The notes under the pieces were generated by a model. It ran no database searches. It was not told where the DNA came from and saw nothing but the letters and a program-made list of their open reading frames with translations. Shown one piece after another: positions 1 to 9,483 of a stretch of 64,000 bases of DNA. This stretch comes from Corynebacterium kalidii (lineage in GTDB: Bacteria; Actinomycetota; Actinomycetes; Mycobacteriales; Mycobacteriaceae), in NCBI RefSeq assembly GCF_022869005.1, contig NZ_JALIEA010000017.1, positions 124,001 to 188,000 of the forward strand, given 5' to 3'. The translations under genes were made by a program, and so were the position numbers. How positions within the stretch are numbered: position 1 is the first letter of the stretch; every line of letters begins with the position of its first letter.

Positions 1-2335
1 GCTGGGTCATCGACGGGTCGTCGGACTCGTTGTGGCCGCGGCGACGGTAGCAGACCAGGTCGATGAAGACGTCCTTGCCGAAGCGGCGGCGGTACTCGAC
101 GGCGAGGCGGGCGACCCACACGACGGCCTCGGGGTCGTCGCCGTTGACGTGGAAGATCGGGGCGTCGAAGCCCTTGGCGAGGTCGGTGACGTAGTGGGTG
201 GACCGGCCGGCGTCGGGGGTGGTGGTGAAACCGATCTGGTTGTTCACCACGACGTGGACGGTGCCGCCGACGGTGTAGCCGTCCAGCTTGGCCAGGTTGA
301 TGGTCTCCTGGACCACGCCCAGGCCGCTGAAGGCCGCGTCACCGTGCATCAGGATCGGCATGACCGGGTGGTCGTCGCCGTTGGGGGAGAGGTCCTGGTG
401 GGCCCGGGAGATACCCTCCATGACCGGGTTGACGGCCTCGAGGTGGGACGGGTTGGCGGTCAGCGTGATGTCGATGTCGTTGTCACCGAACATCTGGGTG
501 TACTGGCCGGTCTGGCCCAGGTGGTACTTCACGTCACCGGAGCCGCCGGCGACGGTCGGCTCGATGTTGCCCTCGAACTCGGTGAAGACCTTCGAGTAGG
601 GCTTGCCGACGATATTGGCCAGCACGTTCAGGCGGCCACGGTGGGGCATGCCGATGACGACTTCCTCGAGCCCCTGCTCGGCGGCGGTGTCCACCGCGGC
701 GTCGAGCAGCGGGATCAGCGACTCGGCACCCTCCAGGGAGAAGCGCTTCTGGCCGATGTACTTGGTCTGCAGGAAGTTCTCGAAGGCCTCGGCCGAGTTC
801 AGCGTCTGCAGCAGGTACTTCTGCTCCGGGTTGGACAGCTTCGGCTGGCCGGCCTCGATCTGCTGCTCCAGCCACAGGCGCTCGTCGTGGTCGAGGATGT
901 GGGTGTACTCGGAACCGACCTTGAGGGTGTAGGCGCGACGCAGGGTCGCGAGGACCTCGCGCAGCGTCATCTTCTCCCGGCCAGCGAATCCGCCGACGTT
1001 GAAGCTGCGGTCGTAGTCCCACAGGGTCAGCCCGTGGGTCTCGATCTCCAGGTCGGAGTGGTCGGGGACCGGCAGGCCCGGCTGGGTCCACTGCAGCGGG
1101 TCGATGTCGGCGATCAGGTGGCCGCGGCTGCGGTAGGCCTCGATGAGCTGCATGACGCGGGTCGACTTGTCGACACCGATGTTCGGCAGGTCCTGGCTCC
1201 AGCGGACCGGGGCGTACGGCACCGACATCGCGGCGAACAGGTCGTCCCAGAACTCGTCGTTGATCAGCAGACGGCTGATGTCACGGAGGAACTCGCCCGA
1301 CTCGGCACCCTGGATGATGCGGTGGTCGTAGGTCGAGGTCATGGTGACCAGCTTGCCGACACCCATGTCGGCGAGGCGGTCCTCGGAGGCGCCGGCGAAC
1401 TCGGCGGGGTAGTCCATGGCGCCGACGCCGACGATGGTGCCCTGGCCGCGGGTGAGGCGGGGCACGGAGTGCCGGGTACCGATGCCGCCGGGGTTGGTGA
1501 GCTGGATGGTCACACCGCTGAAGTCGTCCATCGTGAGCTTGCCGACGCGGGCCCGCTTGACGATGTCCTCGTAGGCGTCGACGAAGCCGTCGAAGGTGAG
1601 GGTCTCGCACTCGCGGATCGCGGCGACGACGAGGTTCCGGGCACCGTTCTTGCTGACCATGTCGATGGCCAGGCCGAGGTTGATGTGCTCGGGGGTGACC
1701 ACGACGGGCTTACCGTCGACGACCTTGTAGCTGTTGTTCATCGAGGGGTGCGCCTGGACCGCCTTGACCATGGCCCAACCGATGATGTGGGTGAAGCTGA
1801 TCTTGCCCTTACCGCGGGAGAGGAGGTGGTCGTTGACCATCGCCCGGTTCTCGAACATGAGCTTGGCGGGCATGTCGCGCACCGTGGTGGCGGTGGGGAT
1901 CTCCAGCGAGATGTCCATGTTCTTCGCGATGGACTTCTGGGCCCCCTTCAGCGGGTGCTCGCCGGCGGCGGGGGCCTCGGCGGGGCCCTTCGGTGCCGGC
2001 GGGGCGACACGCTCCGGAATCGGGTTGACCGAGGTCGCCGCCGGCTTCTTCGGTGCGGGTCGGGCGGCCTTCGGAGCCGCCGTCTCCTTCGTTCCTCCGG
2101 CGGCAGCGGCGCTCTTGGCGACCGGAGCTGTCTGGGTGGTCTTCTCGGCGGCTTTACCGCCGTTCCCGGAGGTCGTGGAGCTCGGGGAAGGTGTCCCCGA
2201 GGTGTGGTCAACCGTGTCCGGCCGCTTGTTGAAGAGTTCCCGCCACTCCGGATCGACGGACTGGGGGTCTTCCTTGAACTGCTGGTACATCTGGTCGACC
2301 AGCCATTCATTTTGGCCGAAATTGGTGCTGTTCAC
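1..2335 (-). CDS. odhA: 2-oxoglutarate dehydrogenase E2o/E1o fusion, N-terminal part (partial)
   Basis: This is the thiamine-diphosphate E1 component of the 2-oxoglutarate dehydrogenase complex in the TCA cycle, fused as in all mycolata to an N-terminal succinyltransferase (E2o-type) core. About 778 codons are visible and the 3' part lies beyond the left edge. The start is GTG at 2335, with GAGG a few bases upstream, and gives [20 protein letters not shown]. An Ala/Pro-rich linker follows to about residue 110. The acyltransferase core then carries the catalytic motif DHRIIQG. The E1 part begins near residue 370 with [15 protein letters not shown] and includes [22 protein letters not shown] and NNQIGFTT. 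No lipoyl domain is seen, as is normal for OdhA. In C. glutamicum OdhI inhibits this enzyme; odhI is not in the window. The identification is very secure. Confidence 0.97.
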   Translation of the reverse strand, partial: MNSTNFGQNEWLVDQMYQQFKEDPQSVDPEWRELFNKRPDTVDHTSGTPSPSSTTSGNGGKAAEKTTQTAPVAKSAAAAGGTKETAAPKAARPAPKKPAATSVNPIPERVAPPAPKGPAEAPAAGEHPLKGAQKSIAKNMDISLEIPTATTVRDMPAKLMFENRAMVNDHLLSRGKGKISFTHIIGWAMVKAVQAHPSMNNSYKVVDGKPVVVTPEHINLGLAIDMVSKNGARNLVVAAIRECETLTFDGFVDAYEDIVKRARVGKLTMDDFSGVTIQLTNPGGIGTRHSVPRLTRGQGTIVGVGAMDYPAEFAGASEDRLADMGVGKLVTMTSTYDHRIIQGAESGEFLRDISRLLINDEFWDDLFAAMSVPYAPVRWSQDLPNIGVDKSTRVMQLIEAYRSRGHLIADIDPLQWTQPGLPVPDHSDLEIETHGLTLWDYDRSFNVGGFAGREKMTLREVLATLRRAYTLKVGSEYTHILDHDERLWLEQQIEAGQPKLSNPEQKYLLQTLNSAEAFENFLQTKYIGQKRFSLEGAESLIPLLDAAVDTAAEQGLEEVVIGMPHRGRLNVLANIVGKPYSKVFTEFEGNIEPTVAGGSGDVKYHLGQTGQYTQMFGDNDIDITLTANPSHLEAVNPVMEGISRAHQDLSPNGDDHPVMPILMHGDAAFSGLGVVQETINLAKLDGYTVGGTVHVVVNNQIGFTTTPDAGRSTHYVTDLAKGFDAPIFHVNGDDPEAVVWVARLAVEYRRRFGKDVFIDLVCYRRRGHNESDDPSMTQ

Positions 2336-2381
2336 AGCAGGTCCTCGCCTCATTTCATGATGTGGTCAATCTCGACGCTCC

Positions 2382-2387
2382 ACACTA
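2382..2387 (-). promoter_or_regulatory. Candidate -10 box for odhA
   Basis: On the minus strand this reads TAGTGT, which fits the actinobacterial TANNNT pattern, about 46 nt upstream of the odhA GTG. No convincing -35 was found. The leader between the box and the start contains the GAGG ribosome-binding site. Confidence 0.35.
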
Positions 2388-2542
2388 CTACAACACCGGC
2401 GTCGGTGAATCCGCCGGGGCCGGGCGAGAAACAGGCAGTTGAGCGTATGTTTTCAGTAACTTCCGCGGTCCAGTGTGACGGCCGGCCTGTTCAGTGAGCA
2501 AAACGAGTGGTGCGGTGGTCCGACACGGAGACGGAACTGGGC

Positions 2543-2548
2543 TAGCAT
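2543..2548 (+). promoter_or_regulatory. Candidate -10 box for the acidic hypothetical gene
   Basis: TAGCAT lies 81 nt upstream of the start at 2630. It is the best TANNNT match in the gap between the divergent odhA and the acidic hypothetical gene. Confidence 0.4.
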
Positions 2549-2629
2549 GGTGGAGTTCCGGTAGCCGCGTGGGGTTGACGCCGCGTGTGCTGCACAGCGT
2601 ATGGACGAGGTACCTAGGAGGCAGCCGCC

Positions 2630-3448
2630 ATGGGGTTCTATGAGGAAGTTGCAGAGTCCCTGGATTCGGAGGGGATCGAGTCCAGGGTGAACGACGCTAC
2701 CCTTTTCGTCCCGGTCTCCAGCGACCTGGAGATCCAGTTCGTGGAGATCGAGGACGGTGTGCCCGGGGGGATGTCCGCCGCGAACGTCTTCCTCGCGATG
2801 GCCGATGTCGCGGAGGACGACGAGGAGTTCGAGGCCGCGCTCGTCGGGGTGGTGTTCTCTGTCGAGGAGGCGGTGGCGACGGTCGCCCGTCATGTCGCCA
2901 CCGACCTGGTGGTCGGCGTCATCCGGGACCTTATCGATGGGACGGACTCCCGGATCGTGGACCTGCAGTTCGAGCAGGACGCCAGTGACGCACTCCGTGT
3001 CTCCGCGGAGATCGGCGAGAGTTCGGAGCTGGTGGTCACCCTCGACGGTGAGTCGACGGAGCCGACGGCACATGTCGAGTTCATCTCACTGGGCGAGGGT
3101 TTCGAGGAGCTGATGGACCAGGCCATCTCCGAGGTCTGGGACGACGGGGGCCTGGGGGAGGAGTACTCCGAGATGGAGCGCCAGGCGATGTTCCGCGGAC
3201 TCGTCGCGAATGTCGCCGACATGTCGGAGGAGGTCCTCGACCTGGGTGAGTACACCGACTTCGACCGGCTCTTCGACGTGCTCGCGTTGGCACAGGCGCA
3301 GGCACTGCACTGGGAGTCGCTCCTCGTCCCGCTCGAGACCCTGTGGGACGACGACGGGGATGACGGGGACGATGAGGGCGACGAGTACGACGAGGAAGAC
3401 GACGACATCGTCGATGTCGACGGGGAGCTGCCCGGACAGTCCGTCTGA
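2630..3448 (+). CDS. Conserved acidic hypothetical protein
   Basis: This 272-residue protein is not one I can assign to a family. It is soluble by composition and very acidic. It ends in a tail of almost pure Asp/Glu/Gly (about residues 240-262) followed by a short VDVDGELPG segment. Residues 1-235 look folded, with alternating hydrophobic strands and a helix-rich segment around 155-230 (EELMDQAISEVW, MERQAMFRGLVANV). There is no signal peptide and no membrane segment. The ATG is preceded by a strong AGGAGG at a good distance, so the start is secure. It is divergent from odhA and converges on the next gene with only 7 bp between the stops. That the tail imitates nucleic acid or binds cations is only a guess from composition. 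Confidence 0.8.
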   Translation: MGFYEEVAESLDSEGIESRVNDATLFVPVSSDLEIQFVEIEDGVPGGMSAANVFLAMADVAEDDEEFEAALVGVVFSVEEAVATVARHVATDLVVGVIRDLIDGTDSRIVDLQFEQDASDALRVSAEIGESSELVVTLDGESTEPTAHVEFISLGEGFEELMDQAISEVWDDGGLGEEYSEMERQAMFRGLVANVADMSEEVLDLGEYTDFDRLFDVLALAQAQALHWESLLVPLETLWDDDGDDGDDEGDEYDEEDDDIVDVDGELPGQSV

Positions 3449-3455
3449 CCCCGGT

Positions 3456-4064
3456 TCAGGCGGCACGCCCGTGCGTGGGGCCCGTGGACGCCGGTCGGCG
3501 GGGGTGACCGACCCACAGGGCGTGCCACGTCCATTCCAGGTGTCTGCCGTCCGGCGTCGGTTCGGCGCAGGCGTCCCGCGAGTGCCAGGGCACCAACGGG
3601 CCGAGGGGTCCGTGGGATCCGTGGGCCACGGTCGACTCATCGGGGCACGGCGCGTCGTCGCGGGGCAGGAGGATCCGACGGAACAGGAAGTGCACCTCCG
3701 CCGTCATAGCCGGCACGTGGGCGGCGCGCACGGTCGCGGGGGCCAGGGCGGTGGTGGTGACCAGGTGGAGTTCGTCGGCAGGTGGTGCGCTGTCGGCGTC
3801 GGCACCGGTGAGTGTGCGCCAGATCCGCGGTGACACCCGGTGCCGGGCGAGGAGGACCTCGACCGGCCCGGACGGCAACGGGATGAGGAGGGAGGGTGCC
3901 CGCCACCCCGGGGTCCCCTGGATCCGGCTACGCGGGTGGCGGAGCACCCCTGCACACCGTTCGGCGGCCTGGGTGGCGGAGGGGGCCGGTCTGAGCGCGC
4001 TGAAGGGCCGGCGGATGAGGGAGCGGAGGGACGTCGTTGTGGTGGCGGTGGTGTCGGTGCCCAT
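3456..4064 (-). CDS. Hypothetical protein
   Basis: This 202-residue reading frame has the strong G/C third-position bias of its neighbours and no better competitor on the other strand. The product is Arg/Pro/Ala-rich, with no signal peptide or transmembrane segment. It has a more conserved-looking middle (PSLLIPLPSGPVEVLLARHR) and a Trp/His-rich end (LEWTWHALWVGHPR). I recognise no family. The ATG at 4064 lacks a clear ribosome-binding site, so the true start may be a little downstream. It converges on the acidic hypothetical gene and lies in the same direction as gapB, which ends 87 bp upstream of it. Confidence 0.6.
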   Translation of the reverse strand: MGTDTTATTTTSLRSLIRRPFSALRPAPSATQAAERCAGVLRHPRSRIQGTPGWRAPSLLIPLPSGPVEVLLARHRVSPRIWRTLTGADADSAPPADELHLVTTTALAPATVRAAHVPAMTAEVHFLFRRILLPRDDAPCPDESTVAHGSHGPLGPLVPWHSRDACAEPTPDGRHLEWTWHALWVGHPRRPASTGPTHGRAA

Positions 4065-4150
4065 GGGGCAGCACGCTACCGCCGGTCCCGGACACGCCTC
4101 CGCCCGGCGGGTCAGCTATCGAACACCTGTTCTAGTTACCTACCTGTGGC

Positions 4151-5632
4151 TCAGAACAGTTCCGAGGGGGACACGCGGCGCGGGAAGACCTGCGGCCGGG
4201 CGCCGGCGATGTCCTCGACGATACGGATGACCTGGTTGGAGTAACCGTACTCGTTGTCGTACCAGACGTAGACGACCAGGTTGTTGCCGTCGGCGATGGT
4301 GGCGAGACCGTCCACGATGCCGGCATGGGTCGACCCGACGAAGTCGGTCGAGACGACCTCCGGCGACTTGATGTAGTCGATCTGCTGGCGCAGGTCGGAG
4401 TGCAGTGCGACCTTGTGGAGGTAGTCGTTGACCTCGTCGCGGGTGGTGGGGGTGTCCAGCGTGAGGTTGAGGACGGCCATGGACACGTCCGGGGTGGGGA
4501 CGCGGATGGCGTTTCCGGTGAGCCGTCCCTCGAGCTCGGGGAGTGCCTTGGCGACGGCCTTGGCTGCACCGGTCTCGGTGAGCACCATGTTCAGCCCGGC
4601 GGCCCGGCCGCGACGGTCACCCTTGTGGAAGTTGTCGATGAGGTTCTGGTCGTTGGTGAACGAGTGGACCGTCTCGACATGGCCGTGGTTGATGCCGTAC
4701 CGGTCGTTGAGCACCTTGAGGACCGGGGTGATCGCGTTGGTGGTGCAGGACGCGGCCGAGAGGATGTCGTCGGACCCGTCGTCGGTGATGTCCCCGTGGT
4801 TGATGCCGTAGACGAGGTTGCGGACGTCGCCCTTGCCCGGGGCGGTGAGCAGGACCTTGCGGATACCGGTGGCCGCGAGGTGCTGGGAGAGCCCTTCGCG
4901 GTCACGCCACCGGCCGGTGTTGTCGACGAGCACCGCGTTGTCGATGCCGTAGGCGGTGTAGTCGACCTGCGCCGGGTCGTTGGAGTAGATCACCTGGATC
5001 GGCGTGCCGTTGGCCCAGATGATCTCGTTCTCGTTGTCGACGGTGATGGTGCCGTCGAACGCCCCGTGGACGGAGTCCCGCCGCAGGAGGCTGGCCCGCT
5101 TCTCCAGGTCCTCGTCGCCGTTGCGCCGGACCACGATCGCGCGCAGGCGGACGCCACCGTAGGCGGCTTCGCGGGCGATGAGGATGCGGGCGAGCAGACG
5201 GCCGATCCGTCCGAAGCCGTAGAGCACGACGTCGGTGGGCTCCTTCTCGGAGTGGGCGCCGACGACGTCGGCCAGCTCGCGCTCCAGGTAGGCGCGGAGG
5301 CTCCCCGCCGACTCACCGGCGGCCTCCACCTCGGCCGCGTATCCGGTCGCGAGACGGCCCAGGTCGATCGAGGCGGTGCCCAGGTTCATCTCGACCAGTT
5401 CCTGGAGGATCGGCAGGGTCGCGCTCAACGGCAGTTCCCGGTCGGTGACCAGGCGGGCGTAGCGGTGCGACTTGATGACGTCGACACTGGTGACGTTGAT
5501 GAGCAGGCGCCCGAAGATCGACGTCACGACGTTGTGCTCGCGGTGCAGACGAGACAACAGGGGGAGGATCTGTTCGGCGAGCAGAATGCGGGAGTTCCAG
5601 TCGTTCTGCGAATCGCGGGCCGGTGCACTCAT
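4151..5632 (-). CDS. gapB: Glyceraldehyde-3-phosphate dehydrogenase, GapB/GapX type
   Basis: This 493-residue GAPDH is of the long corynebacterial class that carries about 140 extra N-terminal residues before the Rossmann fold. The nucleotide-binding start reads VLYGFGRIGRLLARIL. The catalytic Cys lies in SAASCTTNAITP, and the C-terminal signature WYDNEYGYSNQV is intact. In C. glutamicum the GapB-type enzyme works mainly in the gluconeogenic direction and prefers NADP; that role is inferred here by homology. An upstream in-frame ATG (5710) would add 26 residues. I prefer the ATG at 5632, because an AAGGAG lies just upstream and the product then starts MSAPARDSQNDWNSR, as in the family. Confidence 0.95.
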   Translation of the reverse strand: MSAPARDSQNDWNSRILLAEQILPLLSRLHREHNVVTSIFGRLLINVTSVDVIKSHRYARLVTDRELPLSATLPILQELVEMNLGTASIDLGRLATGYAAEVEAAGESAGSLRAYLERELADVVGAHSEKEPTDVVLYGFGRIGRLLARILIAREAAYGGVRLRAIVVRRNGDEDLEKRASLLRRDSVHGAFDGTITVDNENEIIWANGTPIQVIYSNDPAQVDYTAYGIDNAVLVDNTGRWRDREGLSQHLAATGIRKVLLTAPGKGDVRNLVYGINHGDITDDGSDDILSAASCTTNAITPVLKVLNDRYGINHGHVETVHSFTNDQNLIDNFHKGDRRGRAAGLNMVLTETGAAKAVAKALPELEGRLTGNAIRVPTPDVSMAVLNLTLDTPTTRDEVNDYLHKVALHSDLRQQIDYIKSPEVVSTDFVGSTHAGIVDGLATIADGNNLVVYVWYDNEYGYSNQVIRIVEDIAGARPQVFPRRVSPSELF

Positions 5633-5701
5633 GGGCAGGGGAGCTCCTTGGGGTGATGGGCTGTAACGGGGGTGTGCATCCCCGGTAAGGGGGTGAATCG
5701 A

Positions 5702-5707
5702 ACAGTA
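5702..5707 (-). promoter_or_regulatory. Candidate -10 box for gapB
   Basis: TACTGT on the minus strand, about 70 nt upstream of the gapB ATG. It lies between gapB and the stop of the upstream permease, so gapB probably has its own promoter. No good -35 is visible. Confidence 0.4.
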
Positions 5708-5736
5708 CAACGGTAGGCGAACAGGGCGTCCGACAC

Positions 5737-7173
5737 CTAGTCGTCCGCCGTTTCATCCCCCCGGTCTGAGGTACCGGCGGCGATTGCGGTGGCGCGGCGA
5801 CGGGCCAGGGGGTAGAGCGCTGACATGATCACCAGGAAGATCACCCCAGCCCAGAGGGCCGAGTGGTACTGGTCCATCCACACCATGGTGCCGAACGTGA
5901 CGAGGATGACGGCGACGGCGAAGTACTGGCCGACGGGCCAGAACGGGACGGGGAAGGCCAGGGGTGTGGCGGGGGTGGCGCCGCCGTGACGGGACCGGCG
6001 ACGGCTGCCGAGGTGTGCCAGCAGGATCATCAGCCACACGAAGACCGTGGCGAAGGTCGCCAGTGCCGCGATGTTCTGGAACATGTCGGCGGCGGTGTCG
6101 CTGGCCAGCTGCAGCGCGACCCCGACGAGCAGGACCACGAGCATCACCCCGATCGTCGTCACCGGCACACCACGGTGGTTCAGGCGGGCGAAGATCCTGG
6201 GGGACAGCCCCTGGCGTGCCATGCCGAAGACCACACGGCCTGCACCGTAGAGATCGGAGTTGATCGCGGAGAGCGCGGCGGAGACGACGACGACGTTCAG
6301 GGCGGCCGCGGCCCAGCCGATCCCGAGGTCACTGAAGATCTGGACGAACGGGGACTCGTCGCCGGTGATCTCGCGCCACGGGATGACCGCGACGATCACC
6401 GTGATCGCCAGCACGTAGAACAACAGGATGCGCATCGGCACCGTGTTGACGGCCTTGGGGATGGTCTTCTCGTGGTCAGCCGCCTCACCCGCGGTCACGC
6501 CGATGATCTCGGTCCCGCCGAAAGCGAAGAGGACGAGGATCAGTGCACTGAAGACACCGGCGACGCCGTTGGGGAACAGCCCGCCGTCGTTCCACAGGTT
6601 GTCGAAACCTGCGGAGCCGCCGGTGTCCACGTTGAACACCAGGATCGCGGCACCGCCGAGAATCATGGCGACTACCGCCGTGACCTTGATCGAGGTGAAC
6701 CAGAACTCCAGCTCGCCGTACCACCGCGCGCTGGCGAGGTTCGCGGCGCCGACGACGAGCAGTGCCACGGCCACCCACACCCAGCCCGGCGTCTCCGGGA
6801 ACCAGAACGTCATGTAGACCGTGATGGCGGTGAGGTCGGCGAGGCAGACGATGATCATCTCGAAGGCGTACATCCACCCGGTGATGTACCCGGCCCACCC
6901 GCCGAGGTAGCGACGGCAGTACTCCGCGAAGGAGCCGGGAGCAGGGTCGGCGACGGCCATCTCGCCGAGGGCGCGGAGCATGAAGTACACGACCGCGCCA
7001 CCGAGCAGGTACACGAAGACGACGCCCGGCCCGGCGGCGCCGATGGCACCCGACGAGCCGTAGAACAGGCCCGTGCCGATGGCGGACCCCAGCGCGATGA
7101 AATGGATGTGCCGGTGGGTGAGGGTGCGGCGGAGCTGTCCCGGTTGCCGGGCGGCGGTGCGTGTGTCAGTCAC
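5737..7173 (-). CDS. Amino-acid permease, AAP family (APC superfamily)
   Basis: This is a 478-residue polytopic transporter with about 12 hydrophobic segments. The N-terminal signature HFIALGSAIGTGLFYGSSGA and the GEMAVADPAPGSFAEYC segment are typical of amino acid:proton symporters of the ProY/AnsP/GabP/AroP group. The later motif FGGTEIIGVTAGEA is also family-typical. Uptake of an amino acid across the cytoplasmic membrane is well supported, but the substrate cannot be read from sequence alone. The start is GTG at 7173. A TAGTAT box ends 8 nt upstream, which suggests a leaderless transcript. Divergent from deaD, which starts 91 bp away. Confidence 0.9.
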   Translation of the reverse strand: MTDTRTAARQPGQLRRTLTHRHIHFIALGSAIGTGLFYGSSGAIGAAGPGVVFVYLLGGAVVYFMLRALGEMAVADPAPGSFAEYCRRYLGGWAGYITGWMYAFEMIIVCLADLTAITVYMTFWFPETPGWVWVAVALLVVGAANLASARWYGELEFWFTSIKVTAVVAMILGGAAILVFNVDTGGSAGFDNLWNDGGLFPNGVAGVFSALILVLFAFGGTEIIGVTAGEAADHEKTIPKAVNTVPMRILLFYVLAITVIVAVIPWREITGDESPFVQIFSDLGIGWAAAALNVVVVSAALSAINSDLYGAGRVVFGMARQGLSPRIFARLNHRGVPVTTIGVMLVVLLVGVALQLASDTAADMFQNIAALATFATVFVWLMILLAHLGSRRRSRHGGATPATPLAFPVPFWPVGQYFAVAVILVTFGTMVWMDQYHSALWAGVIFLVIMSALYPLARRRATAIAAGTSDRGDETADD

Positions 7174-7181
7174 GGACTCAC

Positions 7182-7187
7182 ATACTA
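7182..7187 (-). promoter_or_regulatory. -10 box of leaderless permease transcript
   Basis: TAGTAT on the minus strand, with 8 nt between it and the GTG start. This is the distance expected if transcription starts at or next to the start codon. Confidence 0.55.
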
Positions 7188-7250
7188 ACCATCGAGGAGT
7201 CCTATATCACAGCGTAGGGCGGTCGAATGGCTTTTGGCGTGCGGACAACG

Positions 7251-7256
7251 TACGGT
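7251..7256 (+). promoter_or_regulatory. -10 box of leaderless deaD transcript
   Basis: TACGGT, with 7 nt between it and the deaD ATG. No separate ribosome-binding site is convincing, so a leaderless mRNA is likely. Confidence 0.5.
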
Positions 7257-7263
7257 GAGGTCA

Positions 7264-9444
7264 ATGTCTGAAACTGAGAACGTGACCGGCGACGAGAAAA
7301 TGCCGGAAACCTCCCAGTCGTCAGTACCTCAGGAGAATCTGCACGAGGATGCCACCTCCCCGGTCACGGGGTCGTCGGACCTCGGTGACGTAGTGGGCGC
7401 AGAGATTCCCGAGAGCACTGTGGACGGGGACGTCACCGAGAAGAACATCCACACAGAAAACGAGAAGACCGAGAAGGCTGCCGGCATCGCCGACGCCGTC
7501 GGGTCCGAGGGCGAAGACGGGGCCGACACCAACGGCTTCGGTTCGCTCGGCCTGCCGCCGAAGATCCTCGAGGCCGTTGCACGCGTCGGGTTCACTACGC
7601 CGTCGCCCATCCAGGCCTCGACCATCCCCACCCTCATGGAGGGGCGCGACGTCGTCGGCCTGGCGCAGACGGGTACCGGTAAGACCGCTGCCTTCGCGCT
7701 GCCTGCCCTGTCGCGGCTCGATCCCGACCAGCGCACACCGCAGGTCCTGGTTCTCGCACCCACGCGGGAGCTGGCTCTGCAGGTCGCCGATTCCTTCGAG
7801 TCGTTCGCCGACAAGCTCGGCGGCATCAGCGTGCTGCCGATCTACGGCGGTGCCCCGTACGGCGCGCAGCTGTCCGGTCTGCGCCGTGGTGCGCATGTCG
7901 TGGTCGGTACCCCCGGCCGCGTGATCGACCACCTGGAGAAGGGCAGCCTGGACCTGTCCGGCCTGCGTTTCCTCGTCCTCGACGAGGCCGACGAGATGCT
8001 CAACATGGGCTTCCAGGAGGACGTCGAGCGGATCCTCTCCGACACCCCGGACAACCGCCAGGTCGCCCTGTTCTCGGCGACGATGCCGTCGGCGATCCGT
8101 CGCCTGTCGAAGCAGTACCTCAACGACGCCGCCGAGATCACGGTGAAGTCCACGCAGCGTACCGCGGAGAACATCGAGCAGGACTACCTGTACGTCACCT
8201 ACCGCAACAAGCTCAACGCGCTGACCCGCATCCTCGAGGTCACCGACTTCGACGCGATGATCCTCTTCGTCCGTACCAAGAACGACACCGAGGAGATCGC
8301 CGAGAAGCTGCGGGAACGCGGGTTCGACGCGGCCGCCATCAACGGCGACATCCCGCAGAACCAGCGTGAGCGCACCGTTGACCAGCTCAAGGACGGGCGG
8401 CTCGACATCCTGGTCGCCACCGACGTGGCGGCCCGTGGCCTCGACGTGGAACGCATCACCCACGTCTTCAACTACGACATCCCGCGCGACACGGAGTCCT
8501 ACGTCCACCGTATCGGCCGTACGGGCCGCGCCGGTCGTCACGGGCGCGCGATCCTCTTCGTCACCCCGCGCGAGGGTCGGCTGCTCAAGAACATCGAGCG
8601 CGCCACGAAGTCGAAGCTCAACGAGATCGAGCTGCCGGGCGTCGACAAGGTCAACGAGGCACGGAAGGCCAAGTTCCACGCGTCGATCACCGAGGCCCGC
8701 AAGGGCAAGCAGGTCGACACGTTCCGCGACCTCATCTCCGCCTACGCGGAGGAGAACGGGGTCGACCCCACGGAGATCGCCGCGGCACTCGCGGCGAAGC
8801 TCCAGGGCAAGGAGCCCTTCTTCATGGAGGAGATCCAGGAGCCCCCGCGGCGTGAGCGACGCGACCGTCACGACCGTGGAGACAACTCCGACAGCCAGTC
8901 CGGTGTGCACCGTCCCTTCAAGGAGCGGTTCAACAAGGAGGCCCCGACGGTCACCGACCGTAACGGCAAGTCCCTGTCGGTGTACCGCATCGGCGTCGGT
9001 CACCGTCAGCGCGTGCGCCCGGGCGCGATCGTCGGTGCCCTGGCCAACGAGGGGAACATGAACTCCCGCGACTTCGGCCGGATCAGCATCTTCTCCGAGC
9101 ACTCCCTCGTGGAGCTGCCCTCGGACCTGCCGAAGGAGGTCTTCGAGTCCCTCGACCAGACCCGTATCTCCGGCAAGCTGATCAACATCGAGCCGGACCC
9201 CGGCGCACCCGCAGGACGCCCGGCCCGGCACCGCCAGGACGGCGACCGTGGCGGCCACCGCGGTGGCGGACGTCCCCGCAATGACCGGGGCGACCGTAAC
9301 GACCGCGGCGGACGTGGCCGTCACGACCGTGGTGACCGGGGCGACCGGGGCGGGCGCTTCGACCGTGACCGTAGCGACCGCGACCGCGGCGACCGTGGTG
9401 GCCGTGGCAGCTACCGCGGTAACCGCGGGTCCCGACGGGACTGA
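7264..9444 (+). CDS. deaD: DEAD-box ATP-dependent RNA helicase
   Basis: This 726-residue RNA helicase of the DeaD/CsdA type acts in ribosome assembly and RNA turnover. An acidic, Ser/Glu-rich stretch of about 90 residues precedes the Q motif (TPSPIQ). Then come AQTGTGKT (about residue 136), DEAD in VLDEADEM (about 240), SAT in LFSATMPS and HRIGRTGRAGR. A DbpA-type RNA-binding domain (about 570-635) begins SVYRIGVGHRQRVRPGAIVG. The last 85 residues are an Arg/Gly/Asp repeat tail (RGDRGDRGG and similar), long for the family and probably disordered and RNA-binding. A TTG at 7234 would extend the frame, but the ATG at 7264 fits the promoter spacing and the family N-terminus. Corresponds to Rv1253. 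Confidence 0.96.
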   Translation: MSETENVTGDEKMPETSQSSVPQENLHEDATSPVTGSSDLGDVVGAEIPESTVDGDVTEKNIHTENEKTEKAAGIADAVGSEGEDGADTNGFGSLGLPPKILEAVARVGFTTPSPIQASTIPTLMEGRDVVGLAQTGTGKTAAFALPALSRLDPDQRTPQVLVLAPTRELALQVADSFESFADKLGGISVLPIYGGAPYGAQLSGLRRGAHVVVGTPGRVIDHLEKGSLDLSGLRFLVLDEADEMLNMGFQEDVERILSDTPDNRQVALFSATMPSAIRRLSKQYLNDAAEITVKSTQRTAENIEQDYLYVTYRNKLNALTRILEVTDFDAMILFVRTKNDTEEIAEKLRERGFDAAAINGDIPQNQRERTVDQLKDGRLDILVATDVAARGLDVERITHVFNYDIPRDTESYVHRIGRTGRAGRHGRAILFVTPREGRLLKNIERATKSKLNEIELPGVDKVNEARKAKFHASITEARKGKQVDTFRDLISAYAEENGVDPTEIAAALAAKLQGKEPFFMEEIQEPPRRERRDRHDRGDNSDSQSGVHRPFKERFNKEAPTVTDRNGKSLSVYRIGVGHRQRVRPGAIVGALANEGNMNSRDFGRISIFSEHSLVELPSDLPKEVFESLDQTRISGKLINIEPDPGAPAGRPARHRQDGDRGGHRGGGRPRNDRGDRNDRGGRGRHDRGDRGDRGGRFDRDRSDRDRGDRGGRGSYRGNRGSRRD

Positions 9445-9483
9445 TCCACCTCCCCGCAGGTGCGTGGTGGGACCCTGGGACGG

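Noticed and set aside
32..2497. A very long open frame (over 800 codons) on the plus strand opposite odhA
   Set aside because: Its product is dominated by Val, Asp, Gly and Leu in the way that an antisense frame of a GC-rich gene gives, and the minus strand encodes OdhA without doubt.
3751..4244. Two overlapping plus-strand open frames opposite the 202-residue hypothetical gene
   Set aside because: The minus-strand frame has the third-position G/C bias expected of real genes here, while the plus frames do not, and their products are Arg/Gly-rich without features.
7321..9324. A minus-strand open frame opposite deaD
   Set aside because: DeaD is certain from all its motifs; the opposite product shows only repeated Val/Asp/Arg/Gly and no domain.
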